Shown piece after piece: positions 18,501-25,696 of a stretch of 64,000 nt of DNA. Position 1 is the stretch's first letter. Every line of letters begins with the position of its first letter. The notes below the pieces were generated by a model that ran no database searches, had not been told where the DNA came from, and saw only the letters and a list, made by a program, of their open reading frames with translations. Source of the stretch: a virus; the IMG/VR virus record IMGVR_UViG_3300042197_001803, positions 1-64,000 of that record, one strand, 5' to 3'. The position numbers and the translations under genes were made by a program.

Positions 18501-19560
18501 CTGTATCTTCACAACCAACTTGAGCTGATGAAATTAAAGTTACATTGTATGGTCCTGGATTTTGATAGGTATGAATTGGATTAGGAAATGATGACTGACC
18601 TCCATCACCAAATGACCAATTCCAAACTGCGGGTTGAACTCCTGGGATAATGGTGGAGTCCGTAAATTGTATTTGACCATTACATAAACTTTGCCAGTTA
18701 AAATGGGCTGTAGGAAGTACAGGATTGATGTTTGCAGACAATTGAGCTGTACAACCAGTAGCAGAAGTTAGGGTAACCTGATATACATTTTGACCCCATG
18801 TCGGATTGATAATAGATATTTGTTGAGTAGTTGCTCCATTGGACCATTGGTATCCAACAAAACCTGGAGGAGCAACAAGGGTTGCTACAGTATCACCTAC
18901 GCAATATGTAATATCAATTTGAAGAGGACGGCACTCTGCAGCCAAATACGCGTATCCGAAATGACCTGAGTAATCACAATCTCCAGTACGAGCTTCAATA
19001 GTAACTACCTGACCAACATAGTTAAGTAGATTAACACCAGTAGTAGTCCAATCTCTCCATCTCACGTTTTGATAGTTTATGAATCCAGGTACATTATTAC
19101 CCGCCGCCACTTGATAAAAGGTACAAGGAATAATTCCTCCATTCTGATTTCTAACCTGCATTTCAAAACGGGGTTGAGCAATTGGTGGGTGTCCAGGGTC
19201 TTCTAATACCACAGCATAACGATAAACGAATAAAGCATTTTGATTAGATACTGTAAAAGAGTATGTTAAACTTTCAGCCTGCGCACCCACCTGACTGTTT
19301 CCTAACCGAGCTGATTGAGGTATTCCTGGAGGAGTTCTTGTTAAAGCGGGTACAATAGGGTCTAAACCAGGTGTCATAATAGTATGACGACCATTTTGTA
19401 TTGTATTGGGGTTCGTAATTACAATTGGGCAACAATTTCCAATTCCTCCAATCCAGTTCTGAAACCCGTTCATTGAGAAATCGGCATTCGGACATTGACT
19501 TGGTTGTGACCACAATAATTTTGTGAAAAATAAAAATAAAAACAAACTTAAATTTCTCAT
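15517..19560 (-). CDS. Giant PKD-repeat surface protein with T9SS-type C-terminal domain
   Basis: 1347 aa. The signal peptide (MRNLSLFLFLFFTKLLWSQ) is followed by a domain of about 240 residues and about 12 PKD-like repeats of 80-90 aa, most with W-x-FG[D/N]G...PG.Y.V.L signatures (for example SWFWDFGDGTTD, SYQWNFGNGQTS). The last 90 residues form a type-B T9SS C-terminal domain: KPNSFTPTKDGLNDTF, FNRWGELLAS, GWDGKYNG and DVYVYLIKV. It should be exported by the host type IX system and shown on the cell surface or released. The repeats resemble host adhesins, so the gene was probably acquired from a host; to the eye its base composition is less AT-rich than its neighbours. Confidence 0.88.
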   Translation of the reverse strand: MRNLSLFLFLFFTKLLWSQPSQCPNADFSMNGFQNWIGGIGNCCPIVITNPNTIQNGRHTIMTPGLDPIVPALTRTPPGIPQSARLGNSQVGAQAESLTYSFTVSNQNALFVYRYAVVLEDPGHPPIAQPRFEMQVRNQNGGIIPCTFYQVAAGNNVPGFINYQNVRWRDWTTTGVNLLNYVGQVVTIEARTGDCDYSGHFGYAYLAAECRPLQIDITYCVGDTVATLVAPPGFVGYQWSNGATTQQISIINPTWGQNVYQVTLTSATGCTAQLSANINPVLPTAHFNWQSLCNGQIQFTDSTIIPGVQPAVWNWSFGDGGQSSFPNPIHTYQNPGPYNVTLISSAQVGCEDTVTLPIVVPPIPNADFAVDTLCGLAKAFSDQSTIANPGGIASWFWDFGDGTTDTNQNTIHTYNTPGNFNVTLIVQDSVGCSDTITKPIVVNAIPVASFATQNVCAGQNMPFQNTSNIFGGGLMQHAWSFGNGATSVQTSPWYQYPNPGTYTVTLIVTGPGGCKDTTVQQVTVNPLPVAAFTLPNTCGLSDTITNTSTVIPPAQITSYQWNFGNGQTSNQQNPIYNYANPGVYNVTLTVTSTGGCTDSEVQPITINAIPVASFTAPQTCHGNAVPFTNTSNVLGNANLNYQWTFGNGNTSNQTNPTQMYANPGQYLATLIVIGPGLCSDTATQIVNVPPTPIANFTIPDSCGLSGQISSTSIIAPPGFITSYQWNFGNGQTSNQPNTNYSYNAPGIYNVALIVNSNQGCSDTITQPVTIWSIPTAQFTHTPTCYGIPFTFTDQSTITNSQIIGWNWSLGNGQTSNQQNPTHFYNTNGQYPVTLIVTGQGGCTDTISDLITVYPKPTAAFVLPDSCGMIAPFTDLSLFNIALWSWDFGDGNTSNQTSPTHTYQTNGIYQVQLIVQNTDGCLDTLVQEYRNYQIPVAGITPNNNCLTYPTLLSDNSIGQIASWNWSTNNTLQNSQNFNYTFNSPGVYPVQLIVQSVDGCIDTAYSQFEIYPLPFVSFISPNECAGDSVTFTNLSSGAAVYQWYLNGNLFSTSTNPKQVYPWGQYQIQLIGTNQYGCQDSLLQTLEVYPRPIPNFGGQFEGCVPLQVFLDNQTTIASGGIVNSYIWDIGLNTYYTEDINLTYTTVGNYSVTLTAISDKGCDSTITFTDVIKTYPLPVAEFAYSPENPNTANTKIEFTNLSQGNLYNTWEIMFQTFTETHLSYTFPADTGRYLIYLHVENEYGCTDSIYHPLFINSNFTFFKPNSFTPTKDGLNDTFKIHGTGIVEAEMLIFNRWGELLASYKNLEPMTKGWDGKYNGVYVKQDVYVYLIKVRDFTGEWHIIKGHINLIK

Positions 19561-19573
19561 ACTGGTAAATATA

Positions 19574-19966
19574 TCATTTAATCATATTTATCGCATCTTC
19601 AACTAGTATAACACCATCAATTCCTTCAATTAAAACAGGCTTTTTCTTTTTACCATGTTCAACAAGCTTACCAACAACCATGTAAAACTTACAAGGAGTT
19701 TTAAAATTGTTTTTATACATTAAAGCGTTATACGCTTTTTGTTTTAATCTATCACTTCTATAAGTCGTAGTTAAGTCCATGTAGATATCAACACCATCAA
19801 CATTCTTGTGGAAGTCAAAATCAATAATTTGTTTCTTACCATGTGAATTAACAAACGAAGGTTTTTGTTTTTTACCAAATTTTTTTAAACCAGTTTGCTC
19901 AGTGAAATAACCTTCAAGACTATTCCCATTTCTAGATTTATCCCCGTTTTCTAAACTGTACTTCAT
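19574..19966 (-). CDS. Hypothetical protein, possible nuclease-like fold (130 aa)
   Basis: Contains QIIDFDFHKNVDGVDIYMDL and TTTYRSDRLKQKAYNAL, an acidic strand pattern followed by a basic helix that recalls PD-(D/E)xK nucleases, though a canonical ExK is not obvious. It is very basic overall. It overlaps the AAA+ ATPase gene by 4 nt, so the two are coupled. The nuclease reading is tentative. Confidence 0.4.
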   Translation of the reverse strand: MKYSLENGDKSRNGNSLEGYFTEQTGLKKFGKKQKPSFVNSHGKKQIIDFDFHKNVDGVDIYMDLTTTYRSDRLKQKAYNALMYKNNFKTPCKFYMVVGKLVEHGKKKKPVLIEGIDGVILVEDAINMIK

Positions 19967-20919
19967 TTTCCAAAACCAATATTACTCTCACCTTTCGCAC
20001 TTGGGGTTCTTTTCATTCCCTCTAAATTTTCCATAGTTTCTTCAAAACTACGACCCATGACTATTGTTGAAATTACAACTTCTTTTAAGTGTGATAACGA
20101 CATACCCTTTGTTCTTTCAACCCATTCGGTCATGTTTATCTTATTTAAATCTTCCTCATTTAATTTGTGTCTGATATACGCTTCACGAATTTCTTCGTTT
20201 GGTAACTCAACTTTATATCGTCTATCAAATCTTGATGGTCTGTTGGTTATTCGTTCCTGTAATTTTTCAGGATAGTTAGTGGTTGCAATATAAACAACAT
20301 TTTCAATTTGTTTAACCCCATCTAATATATTTAACAATCGACTAACTTGATTTCTATTTTCACCAGCAATTGAATCAATGTCTTCTAGTATTACAACCAA
20401 AGGTCTTTTAGGTTCAATCTTACGGAAAGTTGGTATAAATTTAGTGAATGATTCAACGTCATCCTCATCTTTAACGTTTATAACAATACCGTCTTTATCC
20501 ATAATTAATTTGGATAAAAGCTGAATAATACCAGACTTACCACACCCTGGTTCACCATACATTAGAATACCTCTCTTATGCACGAAGTTATATTTTTTAT
20601 AAACATCAACACGATTCCAAAAACTATTAATATCTTCAATAATATCTTTAATCTCAGGTGATGGTAAATGATATAACTCGTCAGTTTTAAACGGTTGTTT
20701 CTTAAGTGTATAGGTCTGATGGGTATGACTCCATACGATTTCATAAACACCTGTTGGTACTTTGGGTGTTGTAACATAAGATGGTAAATATTCATCGTCT
20801 TTTAGTTTATTCCAACAACTTGGAACATCTGTTTCGTACTTTTTATCGTAAGAATCGTCCTCAAAATAACCCTCAATTTGTGGTATACTTTCTTCAATCG
20901 CAATATTTTCCATATCCAT
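19963..20919 (-). CDS. AAA+ ATPase (BCS1/FtsH-like AAA module)
   Basis: 318 aa, starting at MDMENIAIEE; the frame is open 48 nt upstream but that would read through the promoter box. Walker A GEPGCGKS is at residues 122-129, Walker B is VVILEDID, sensor 1 is YIATTNYPE, and Arg fingers lie in ITNRPSRFDRRYK. The classic single-module AAA layout resembles BCS1, FtsH or spastin. The first 110 residues look like a substrate-binding region. A host-type TATCTTTG box is at 20937-20944. A remodelling or chaperone role is inferred; the coupled 130-aa protein is the likely partner. Confidence 0.82.
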   Translation of the reverse strand: MDMENIAIEESIPQIEGYFEDDSYDKKYETDVPSCWNKLKDDEYLPSYVTTPKVPTGVYEIVWSHTHQTYTLKKQPFKTDELYHLPSPEIKDIIEDINSFWNRVDVYKKYNFVHKRGILMYGEPGCGKSGIIQLLSKLIMDKDGIVINVKDEDDVESFTKFIPTFRKIEPKRPLVVILEDIDSIAGENRNQVSRLLNILDGVKQIENVVYIATTNYPEKLQERITNRPSRFDRRYKVELPNEEIREAYIRHKLNEEDLNKINMTEWVERTKGMSLSHLKEVVISTIVMGRSFEETMENLEGMKRTPSAKGESNIGFGK

Positions 20920-20936
20920 AATAACAAAGTTTAATA

Positions 20937-20944
20937 CAAAGATA
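20937..20944 (-). promoter_or_regulatory. Host-type -7 box for AAA+ ATPase
   Basis: TATCTTTG on the minus strand, 17 nt before the chosen ATG at 20919. It supports the shorter start because the longer frame would overlap the promoter. Confidence 0.6.
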
Positions 20945-21001
20945 AAAAAATAAAAACCATTTATCAAGTTAGACTTTGTTTTTATATTTAAATAAAAAGT
21001 T

Positions 21002-21352
21002 ATGGCGCATCCAATAATTCATGCGAAATCATCCGCTAAAAAGTTTGGTGGGACTTGGGAGGAATACATTCACATTCACAACTGGTTTGATGAAACCAAA
21101 GCTTGGTATGGACACTCAAATCATAGAGTATGGAGACATCACTCAGAGGGGATATTTGAGATGGAAAAGATATTCGGTATGTCTTTTATAAATAGTGAAG
21201 GGAAAACCGTTTATACTCGATATGTTGGTGAGCAACATGTTAAAGAAGATTGTTATAATCATATACCTTCAGCTAAAGAATGGTTACAAGCTTTAGAATC
21301 TAAAGAAAGACCTATGTGGATGATGAGAACGTTAGAAATTAACGTTGATTAA
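21002..21352 (+). CDS. DUF6915 family protein
   Basis: 116 aa, starting MAHPIIHAKSSAKKFGG, with IHNWFDETKAW, HRVWRHHSEGIFEMEKIFG, RYVGEQHVKEDCYNHIPSA and EWLQALE. This His-rich pattern is that of the small DUF6915 proteins found in phages and mobile elements. Conserved His/Trp/Glu suggest metal binding, but the function is unknown. It is divergent from the AAA+ gene. Confidence 0.7.
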   Translation: MAHPIIHAKSSAKKFGGTWEEYIHIHNWFDETKAWYGHSNHRVWRHHSEGIFEMEKIFGMSFINSEGKTVYTRYVGEQHVKEDCYNHIPSAKEWLQALESKERPMWMMRTLEINVD

Positions 21353-21354
21353 TA

Positions 21355-21362
21355 TATTTATA
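21355..21362 (+). promoter_or_regulatory. TATTTATA box
   Basis: TATTTATA in the 21-nt gap between the DUF6915 gene and the next gene, 11 nt before its ATG. It suggests separate transcription of the downstream gene. Confidence 0.45.
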
Positions 21363-21373
21363 TTAAAAAGTCT

Positions 21374-22045
21374 ATGAAAAAACCTATAGTTACAGAAGAA
21401 GAATTAAAATCACTTAAATTATTTTCATATTATGCACAATCAAATGGTATAAAATCGGGACACATTGAGGTTAGTATACAAGAGTGTGGAATAGATTGGA
21501 TTAGTGAATTATATGGTGATGATGGTGGTAGAGCGGAAATGTATGCCGCAATAGAAGAAGTTATAACAAATATTTTGGAAAGAAATGAAATTTTTAATTA
21601 TTTGGACGATTGTGAAAATTATGCTGTGGCAAGAATAAATATAGACTGCATTGAAAAAACTTTAGAGATTGAATTATCTGAAACTGTTCGTGGTTCTAAC
21701 GAAATGTCAGATAGTAAAGAATTTGATGAATTAGATAAGTCTATGATAACTTCTTTAGAAAAAATGTTTGAGGAAAGTGACTCACCAACTTTTGAAGTTG
21801 CCTTTTATGGTGGTGGTGATTCGGGTGATATTGAGTCAAGAACTAGTAATGGTGTGGATGTTGATAGAAATATTGAAAATTTATTGTATGCCTGGTTAGA
21901 ATCATTTTATGGTGGGTGGGAAATTAATGAAGGTTCTCAAGGTAGATTTATTTTTGAATATGAAGACAAAATAATTTATTTAGAATTTGAAGAAAACACG
22001 GAAGAAAATGAAGAACGTGATATAGATTTTCAAATTAAGTTTTAA
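21374..22045 (+). CDS. Hypothetical protein with head-targeting-like N-terminus (223 aa)
   Basis: Starts MKKPIVTEEELKSLKLFSYY, a weaker variant of the shared N-terminal peptide (VTE). The rest is strongly acidic (net Glu/Asp) with VAFYGGGDSGDIESRTSNG in the middle and a WEINEGSQGRFIFEYED segment near the end. No assignment. A strong terminator follows it. Confidence 0.6.
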   Translation: MKKPIVTEEELKSLKLFSYYAQSNGIKSGHIEVSIQECGIDWISELYGDDGGRAEMYAAIEEVITNILERNEIFNYLDDCENYAVARINIDCIEKTLEIELSETVRGSNEMSDSKEFDELDKSMITSLEKMFEESDSPTFEVAFYGGGDSGDIESRTSNGVDVDRNIENLLYAWLESFYGGWEINEGSQGRFIFEYEDKIIYLEFEENTEENEERDIDFQIKF

Positions 22046-22071
22046 CAAAAAACCCCTCCGAAGAGGGGTTT
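22046..22071. terminator. Strong intrinsic terminator (bidirectional)
   Basis: AAACCCCTC CGAA GAGGGGTTT: a 9-bp stem with a stable tetraloop and A/T tracts on both sides. It ends the plus-strand 223-aa gene and any minus-strand transcript coming from 22260-22700. Confidence 0.88.
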
Positions 22072-22259
22072 ACTGTCTGGCTAATAGATGAATTATTTGT
22101 AAGAGAGTTTTGTAGTTTGATTTGCGAATTTTGAATTTGGCAAATTTTGACTAAAGGACTGTTCTACATCAAAATCGTATCATCAATGACTGCAAGTGTG
22201 TCGTATCTTAGAATTGTTCAACGGATAACCGTTAATACTCATCTTTCACCTAGACAGGC
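22072..22259 (-). ncRNA. Candidate structured RNA or long 3' UTR
   Basis: 188 nt with no open frame of note between the stop of the 146-aa gene and a strong terminator. CTGTCT (22072-22077) can pair with AGACAG (22252-22257), closing the region. Inside are AACGG-TTAT-CCGTT and a direct repeat ATTTGCGAATTTTGA / ATTTGGCAAATTTTGA. The gap is unusually long for this compact genome. It could be an independent small RNA or a regulatory 3' UTR; the strand is inferred from the terminator and upstream gene. Confidence 0.35.
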
Positions 22260-22700
22260 TTAAATTTCCGTGTTGGAGTTATGTACATCCAACTCGTCTT
22301 GAAGTTGTTCAATTTGAGTTTCTAATGTTTTAACCATTTCGTCTCTTTGAACAATCCCAATTTCCGCAGTTAGTACGGCTGATTCTCCTGGTTCTCCCCA
22401 TCTTCCTCTTGACGGTTGTTTACCTTCACTACAGTTCATCCCATTTAATTTAGAAACCATAGACTTTAACTCAGCCAATTTGAAAATTTTATCATAGACG
22501 GGAGCATTTGCTCTATGAATTTTGGTTTTCAAATCAACCAACTGTTTAGTTCCTTCGTTCCACTTTGCCAACATTTCTTTAGGTGCGTAAGGACGAACGC
22601 TTCCTTCCTCAACTGAGTTGTATTGGGACAACTTAATGAACACCTCGTTATTTTCTTTAACGAGTTTGTTTTTCAATTTAAGAGCTTGTTTAATATTCAT
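22260..22700 (-). CDS. Coiled-coil hypothetical protein (146 aa)
   Basis: Lys/Glu-rich helices at both ends (MNIKQALKLKNKLVKENNEV, and TLETQIEQLQDELDVHN) around a central GKQPSRGRWGEPGESAVL loop. A coiled-coil dimer is likely. No family is assigned. It is preceded by an AT-rich stretch with TATCTTATAAT, not a full host-type box. Confidence 0.6.
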   Translation of the reverse strand: MNIKQALKLKNKLVKENNEVFIKLSQYNSVEEGSVRPYAPKEMLAKWNEGTKQLVDLKTKIHRANAPVYDKIFKLAELKSMVSKLNGMNCSEGKQPSRGRWGEPGESAVLTAEIGIVQRDEMVKTLETQIEQLQDELDVHNSNTEI

Positions 22701-22753
22701 TATACTTGTTTTTAACTTCTATACAATTATAAGATATAAAATAAAAAAGTCAA

Positions 22754-23081
22754 TTACCATATCTCATAAAATAACAATCGATATTCACTACCTCTTCGTT
22801 CCGCAATTTCTTTTTCTAACTGGTCTCTTAACTGTTCGTTGAATACGTCCCACCTCATCGCCATCACCTCAAACCCCAACATATTACCAATAGTTTGGAT
22901 GTAACTAGACATATCGTCTTCAGGTATCCATTGATTTGACATTAAAATAATACTTTCCTGAACTTTAGGATATGACGTGTAAAGGTAAAACATCCTATAA
23001 TCAGGATGTCTTCTCATCTTAGGGTGTTTTTCATAAACTTCCTTTAAGAACGTCTCAACTCTTTTTTGGGTACACAGACAT
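22754..23081 (-). pseudogene. Hypothetical protein with apparent +1 frameshift near the start
   Basis: The main frame (KRVETFLKEVYEKHPKMRRH... to RLLFYEIW) has no ATG near its natural N-terminus. An ATG at 23081 opens MSVYPK and then runs out of frame at a run of six A on the coding strand (positions 23062-23067). Removing one A gives a continuous reading from MSVYPKRVETFLKEV. It is therefore either a one-base homopolymer error, a true frameshift mutation, or +1 recoding. The intact product would be about 108 aa; no family is recognised. Confidence 0.5.
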
Positions 23082-23102
23082 AAATTAAAAATAGTAAAAA
23101 TT

Positions 23103-23126
23103 AAAAAGGGAGTCAAACTCCCTTTT
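23103..23126. terminator. Intrinsic terminator
   Basis: AAAGGGAGT CAA ACTCCCTTT directly downstream of the 246-aa gene on the minus strand, followed by a T-rich tract in that direction. Confidence 0.85.
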
Positions 23127-23130
23127 CTAA

Positions 23131-23871
23131 TTAAATCATCTTTAAGATGACTTCGGTCTTACCATCCCATTTGATGATTCGAGATTTAGGAACCCAAAAT
23201 TGCATCTCTCCAATTTCTTCAACTTTTGCCAAGTATTCGTTACGGAAACGTTCTGCTTGACTTGAGTCGGTGATGTATTCAACACCCATGTGTTTAGCAC
23301 AAGTCTTACCCATTTTAGTCAACATAGAGAACTCATCGGTAAGAGTTTTAGCACAACATACACACACATCACCACGTTTTACAGTCATCTTTCCTGAGAA
23401 CTTAACCGCCTTTGGTGATACTGCCAATACTTTGGTAATGTCCAAGAGAATTGGGTTGAATTGAAGACCGTAAGTTTCTTTCATCTTCTGACCAATAGAA
23501 CGACCTACTTTAACGGTTTCACCAACAGTTGGGATATTCAACTTACGGGTATTCTTCTTGTCTTCCTCGCCCTGAATCTGTTTGTTAGCAGCTTCAATTT
23601 GTTTGTAGGTCAAAGTACCATAAGTCATCAACTTACCTTTAAGGTCATTAACAAAAGTGTTCTCACCTTCGTATTTGGCAATACGTTTCATATCCTCAGG
23701 AAGTTCATCAACATTCACCTGCTTCACACCACCACTCAAAGCTTTCTCTACAGCCTCGGCTTGTTTGTCGGTCAATCGACCCCATTTGTTAATCACGTCC
23801 TTCATTTTGAGAATGAAAGGGTTAGTGCCTTGGTAGTTACGAACTTTGGTGGTGGTGTTGGTGGTTGTCAT
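23131..23871 (-). CDS. Zinc-finger protein with two helical repeats
   Basis: 246 aa, starting at MTTTNTTTKVRN; an upstream TTG is in frame but lies in the promoter. Two similar units occur: NPFILKMKDVINKWGRLTDK and NTFVNDLKGKLMTYGTLTYK, each followed by a Q-x-x-A helix. The C-terminal half has GDVCVCCAKTLTDEFS...GKTCAKHMG, a CxxC...CxxH treble-clef-like zinc finger of the kind found in DUF6011-like phage proteins. A perfect host promoter precedes it and a terminator follows, so it is an independent early gene. It may bind nucleic acid. Confidence 0.65.
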   Translation of the reverse strand: MTTTNTTTKVRNYQGTNPFILKMKDVINKWGRLTDKQAEAVEKALSGGVKQVNVDELPEDMKRIAKYEGENTFVNDLKGKLMTYGTLTYKQIEAANKQIQGEEDKKNTRKLNIPTVGETVKVGRSIGQKMKETYGLQFNPILLDITKVLAVSPKAVKFSGKMTVKRGDVCVCCAKTLTDEFSMLTKMGKTCAKHMGVEYITDSSQAERFRNEYLAKVEEIGEMQFWVPKSRIIKWDGKTEVILKMI

Positions 23872-23892
23872 ATTTGTATCGTTTTGTGAATA

Positions 23893-23923
23893 CAAAGATA
23901 CAACAAATTATCAGAAAACCAAA
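23893..23923 (-). promoter_or_regulatory. Bacteroidota sigma-A-type promoter (TTTG-N19-TATCTTTG)
   Basis: On the minus strand TTTG (23920-23923) and TATCTTTG (23893-23900) are separated by 19 nt, the exact consensus spacing. The ATG at 23871 lies about 21 nt downstream. Confidence 0.8.
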
Positions 23924-23934
23924 AAAAAATTTAA

Positions 23935-24882
23935 TTAATTTGTGGGATGTTCAAACACAAATTCAGTGTTATCACCATTTAAGTAATCACTATTATCTCT
24001 AATTACTCTTTCTTTAATACCATTTTCAATATCTTCTGAGAATGGACTTGGTACGATATATCCTTCAGGGTCTACAACCATTTTGTTAGCACCTTCAACT
24101 TTCCCAGCTTTATTGATTGTAACATAAATTTTAATCTTACCATCCTCCTCTTTAATGTTTGATATAGTAAAATTAACTTTTTTTCTATTTTCATACCAAC
24201 CAATAGATATTGTTCTTTTTGTACCTATTAAAGATTTGGCAAATTTACTTGAGAAATTAGTTACTCTTTTTCTTCTAATTTCATCTAATGAAACACCTCT
24301 CATTAGACTACTAATCTCATCTTGAGTTACCAAATATGTATCAGCCTTTAAACCAGAATTGTATCTAACAGGATTTGAACCTGAAAGATGTTTTGCTGTT
24401 GAGCTGGAATAACTATTACTAACTCGATACCAATTATTATTTATGAATAGATAAATTGGATACCAACCATAAGATTTAACAACATAATACCATTCATTAT
24501 TATTATTTACATCCCAATATCCTTCAAGATTAGAACCTTTGAATGGTATTTTTGCACTACTATATTCATAAGCGGTGTTGTTTGGTGTTCGTCTCTGTTT
24601 GAAACTTCTAAAATCTCTAAAAGTTAATTTATTTATGTTTTCATAATCACCTTCAGGTCTATAGTTAGCGGTATAAACTTCATAATAGAATCTAGCATCA
24701 GACTCAGGTCTACCTATGAACGGCATCATAGTTTTAACAAATGCCAATAATTTTGATTGGGTAGGATAGTTTTCTTTATTCTTATTCAAGTACTTAAACA
24801 AACGAATTTCTTTTTCAGATAAAGGATTATCACCTTGACCTTCTAATTGTTCTTTGATTATACGTTTGATTAATTTTTTCAT
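23935..24882 (-). CDS. Hypothetical protein with head-targeting N-terminus (315 aa)
   Basis: Begins MKKLIKRIIKEQLEGQGDNP, a strong copy of the shared peptide (IKE). The middle region is rich in Tyr, Trp, Asn and Ser (WYYVVKSYGWYPIYLFINNN), the rest beta/acidic. A TATTTATA box (24887-24894) sits 4 nt from the ATG. It is probably a virion-associated protein; no enzymatic motif is seen. Confidence 0.6.
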   Translation of the reverse strand: MKKLIKRIIKEQLEGQGDNPLSEKEIRLFKYLNKNKENYPTQSKLLAFVKTMMPFIGRPESDARFYYEVYTANYRPEGDYENINKLTFRDFRSFKQRRTPNNTAYEYSSAKIPFKGSNLEGYWDVNNNNEWYYVVKSYGWYPIYLFINNNWYRVSNSYSSSTAKHLSGSNPVRYNSGLKADTYLVTQDEISSLMRGVSLDEIRRKRVTNFSSKFAKSLIGTKRTISIGWYENRKKVNFTISNIKEEDGKIKIYVTINKAGKVEGANKMVVDPEGYIVPSPFSEDIENGIKERVIRDNSDYLNGDNTEFVFEHPTN

Positions 24883-24886
24883 CAGT

Positions 24887-24894
24887 TATAAATA
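24887..24894 (-). promoter_or_regulatory. TATTTATA box
   Basis: GGATATTTATAAC on the coding strand immediately before the ATG at 24882. If this is a -10-type element, the mRNA is leaderless or nearly so. Confidence 0.5.
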
Positions 24895-24904
24895 TCCAAT
24901 AAAA

Positions 24905-24933
24905 GAAAAAATCCCCACATCTCTGTGAGGATT
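24905..24933 (-). terminator. Intrinsic terminator
   Basis: ATCCTCACA / TGTGGGGAT stem with a GAGA loop followed by T6 on the minus strand, downstream of the 148-aa gene. Confidence 0.75.
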
Positions 24934-24957
24934 CTCTATATTAACATTAATAACTAA

Positions 24958-25404
24958 TCACTTCAAATATCTCAACTTATATAATGTCGAATTTATTAAT
25001 TCACAAACATTATCAATTTGATTTTGAATCCAAGTATCTTTACAACAGTCTCTTAAATCCGTCACTTTATCACATAACTCTTTGAAGTAATTTATTGTTG
25101 ACGTAGTATCTTTATAATCTTCAATAGGATATTGTTTATAACCTTTTAATATTGTGTATTTACCTTGGTAAGACTCGATTAGACCATCCGTTAATTCATC
25201 TATGCTAGTATAATAACCGTTTAACGCCATGTGCTCAGCGTATGATTTACATTGTAAATGAAATGTATGTGATTGTGTTTTTGAATGTAATAACAAAGAC
25301 ATCATTTCAGTAAAGTCTTTTTTACCACCATTGTTCTGTTCAACAATTAGTCCTTTTTGTTTTACAGCTTCAAATAATTTTTCCTTTAATATGATTTTAT
25401 CCAT
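24958..25404 (-). CDS. Hypothetical protein with head-targeting N-terminus (148 aa)
   Basis: Starts MDKIILKEKLFEAVKQKGLI followed by VEQNNGGKKDF; candidate LxE-type sites are ILKE and IVE. The rest is an all-helical domain with several Cys and His (SHTFHLQCKSYAEHM, ELCDKVTDLRDCCKDTW). A TATTTATA box lies at 25419-25426. No family recognised. Confidence 0.6.
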   Translation of the reverse strand: MDKIILKEKLFEAVKQKGLIVEQNNGGKKDFTEMMSLLLHSKTQSHTFHLQCKSYAEHMALNGYYTSIDELTDGLIESYQGKYTILKGYKQYPIEDYKDTTSTINYFKELCDKVTDLRDCCKDTWIQNQIDNVCELINSTLYKLRYLK

Positions 25405-25426
25405 CTTAATATTTTATCTATAAATA

Positions 25427-25693
25427 TTATGTAATTTCAAAATATATTAATTCAAGATTATCAATCGAATACAGTTTAAGGTGGTATTTCATTTCTTTAT
25501 CTATGTAGTGTTTAATTATATTATCAGTTAACTGTTTAAATTCATCTCTATTATTGACTTTAACGGTTACTATTGTTAGTCCATTTTTTTCAATAGTATT
25601 TCCAACCAAACTTATATTTAATTTTTCCTTTTGGTTTGGTATGGTAATTAGTATGTTTTTACCTTCATTAACTTTAAATAATTTCTCTAACAC
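25427..25693 (-). CDS. Hypothetical protein (88 aa)
   Basis: A small alpha/beta protein (MLEKLFKVNEGKNILITIPN...). It lies 3 nt downstream of the RmlC gene and is likely cotranscribed with the sugar genes. No motif recognised. Confidence 0.5.
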   Translation of the reverse strand: MLEKLFKVNEGKNILITIPNQKEKLNISLVGNTIEKNGLTIVTVKVNNRDEFKQLTDNIIKHYIDKEMKYHLKLYSIDNLELIYFEIT

Positions 25694-25696
25694 TAA

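Noticed and set aside
24360-24400. CAGG-TTCAAAT-CCTG on the minus strand, a perfect tRNA T-arm look-alike
   Set aside because: It lies inside a well-supported coding region (315-aa protein), with no acceptor or anticodon stems around it.
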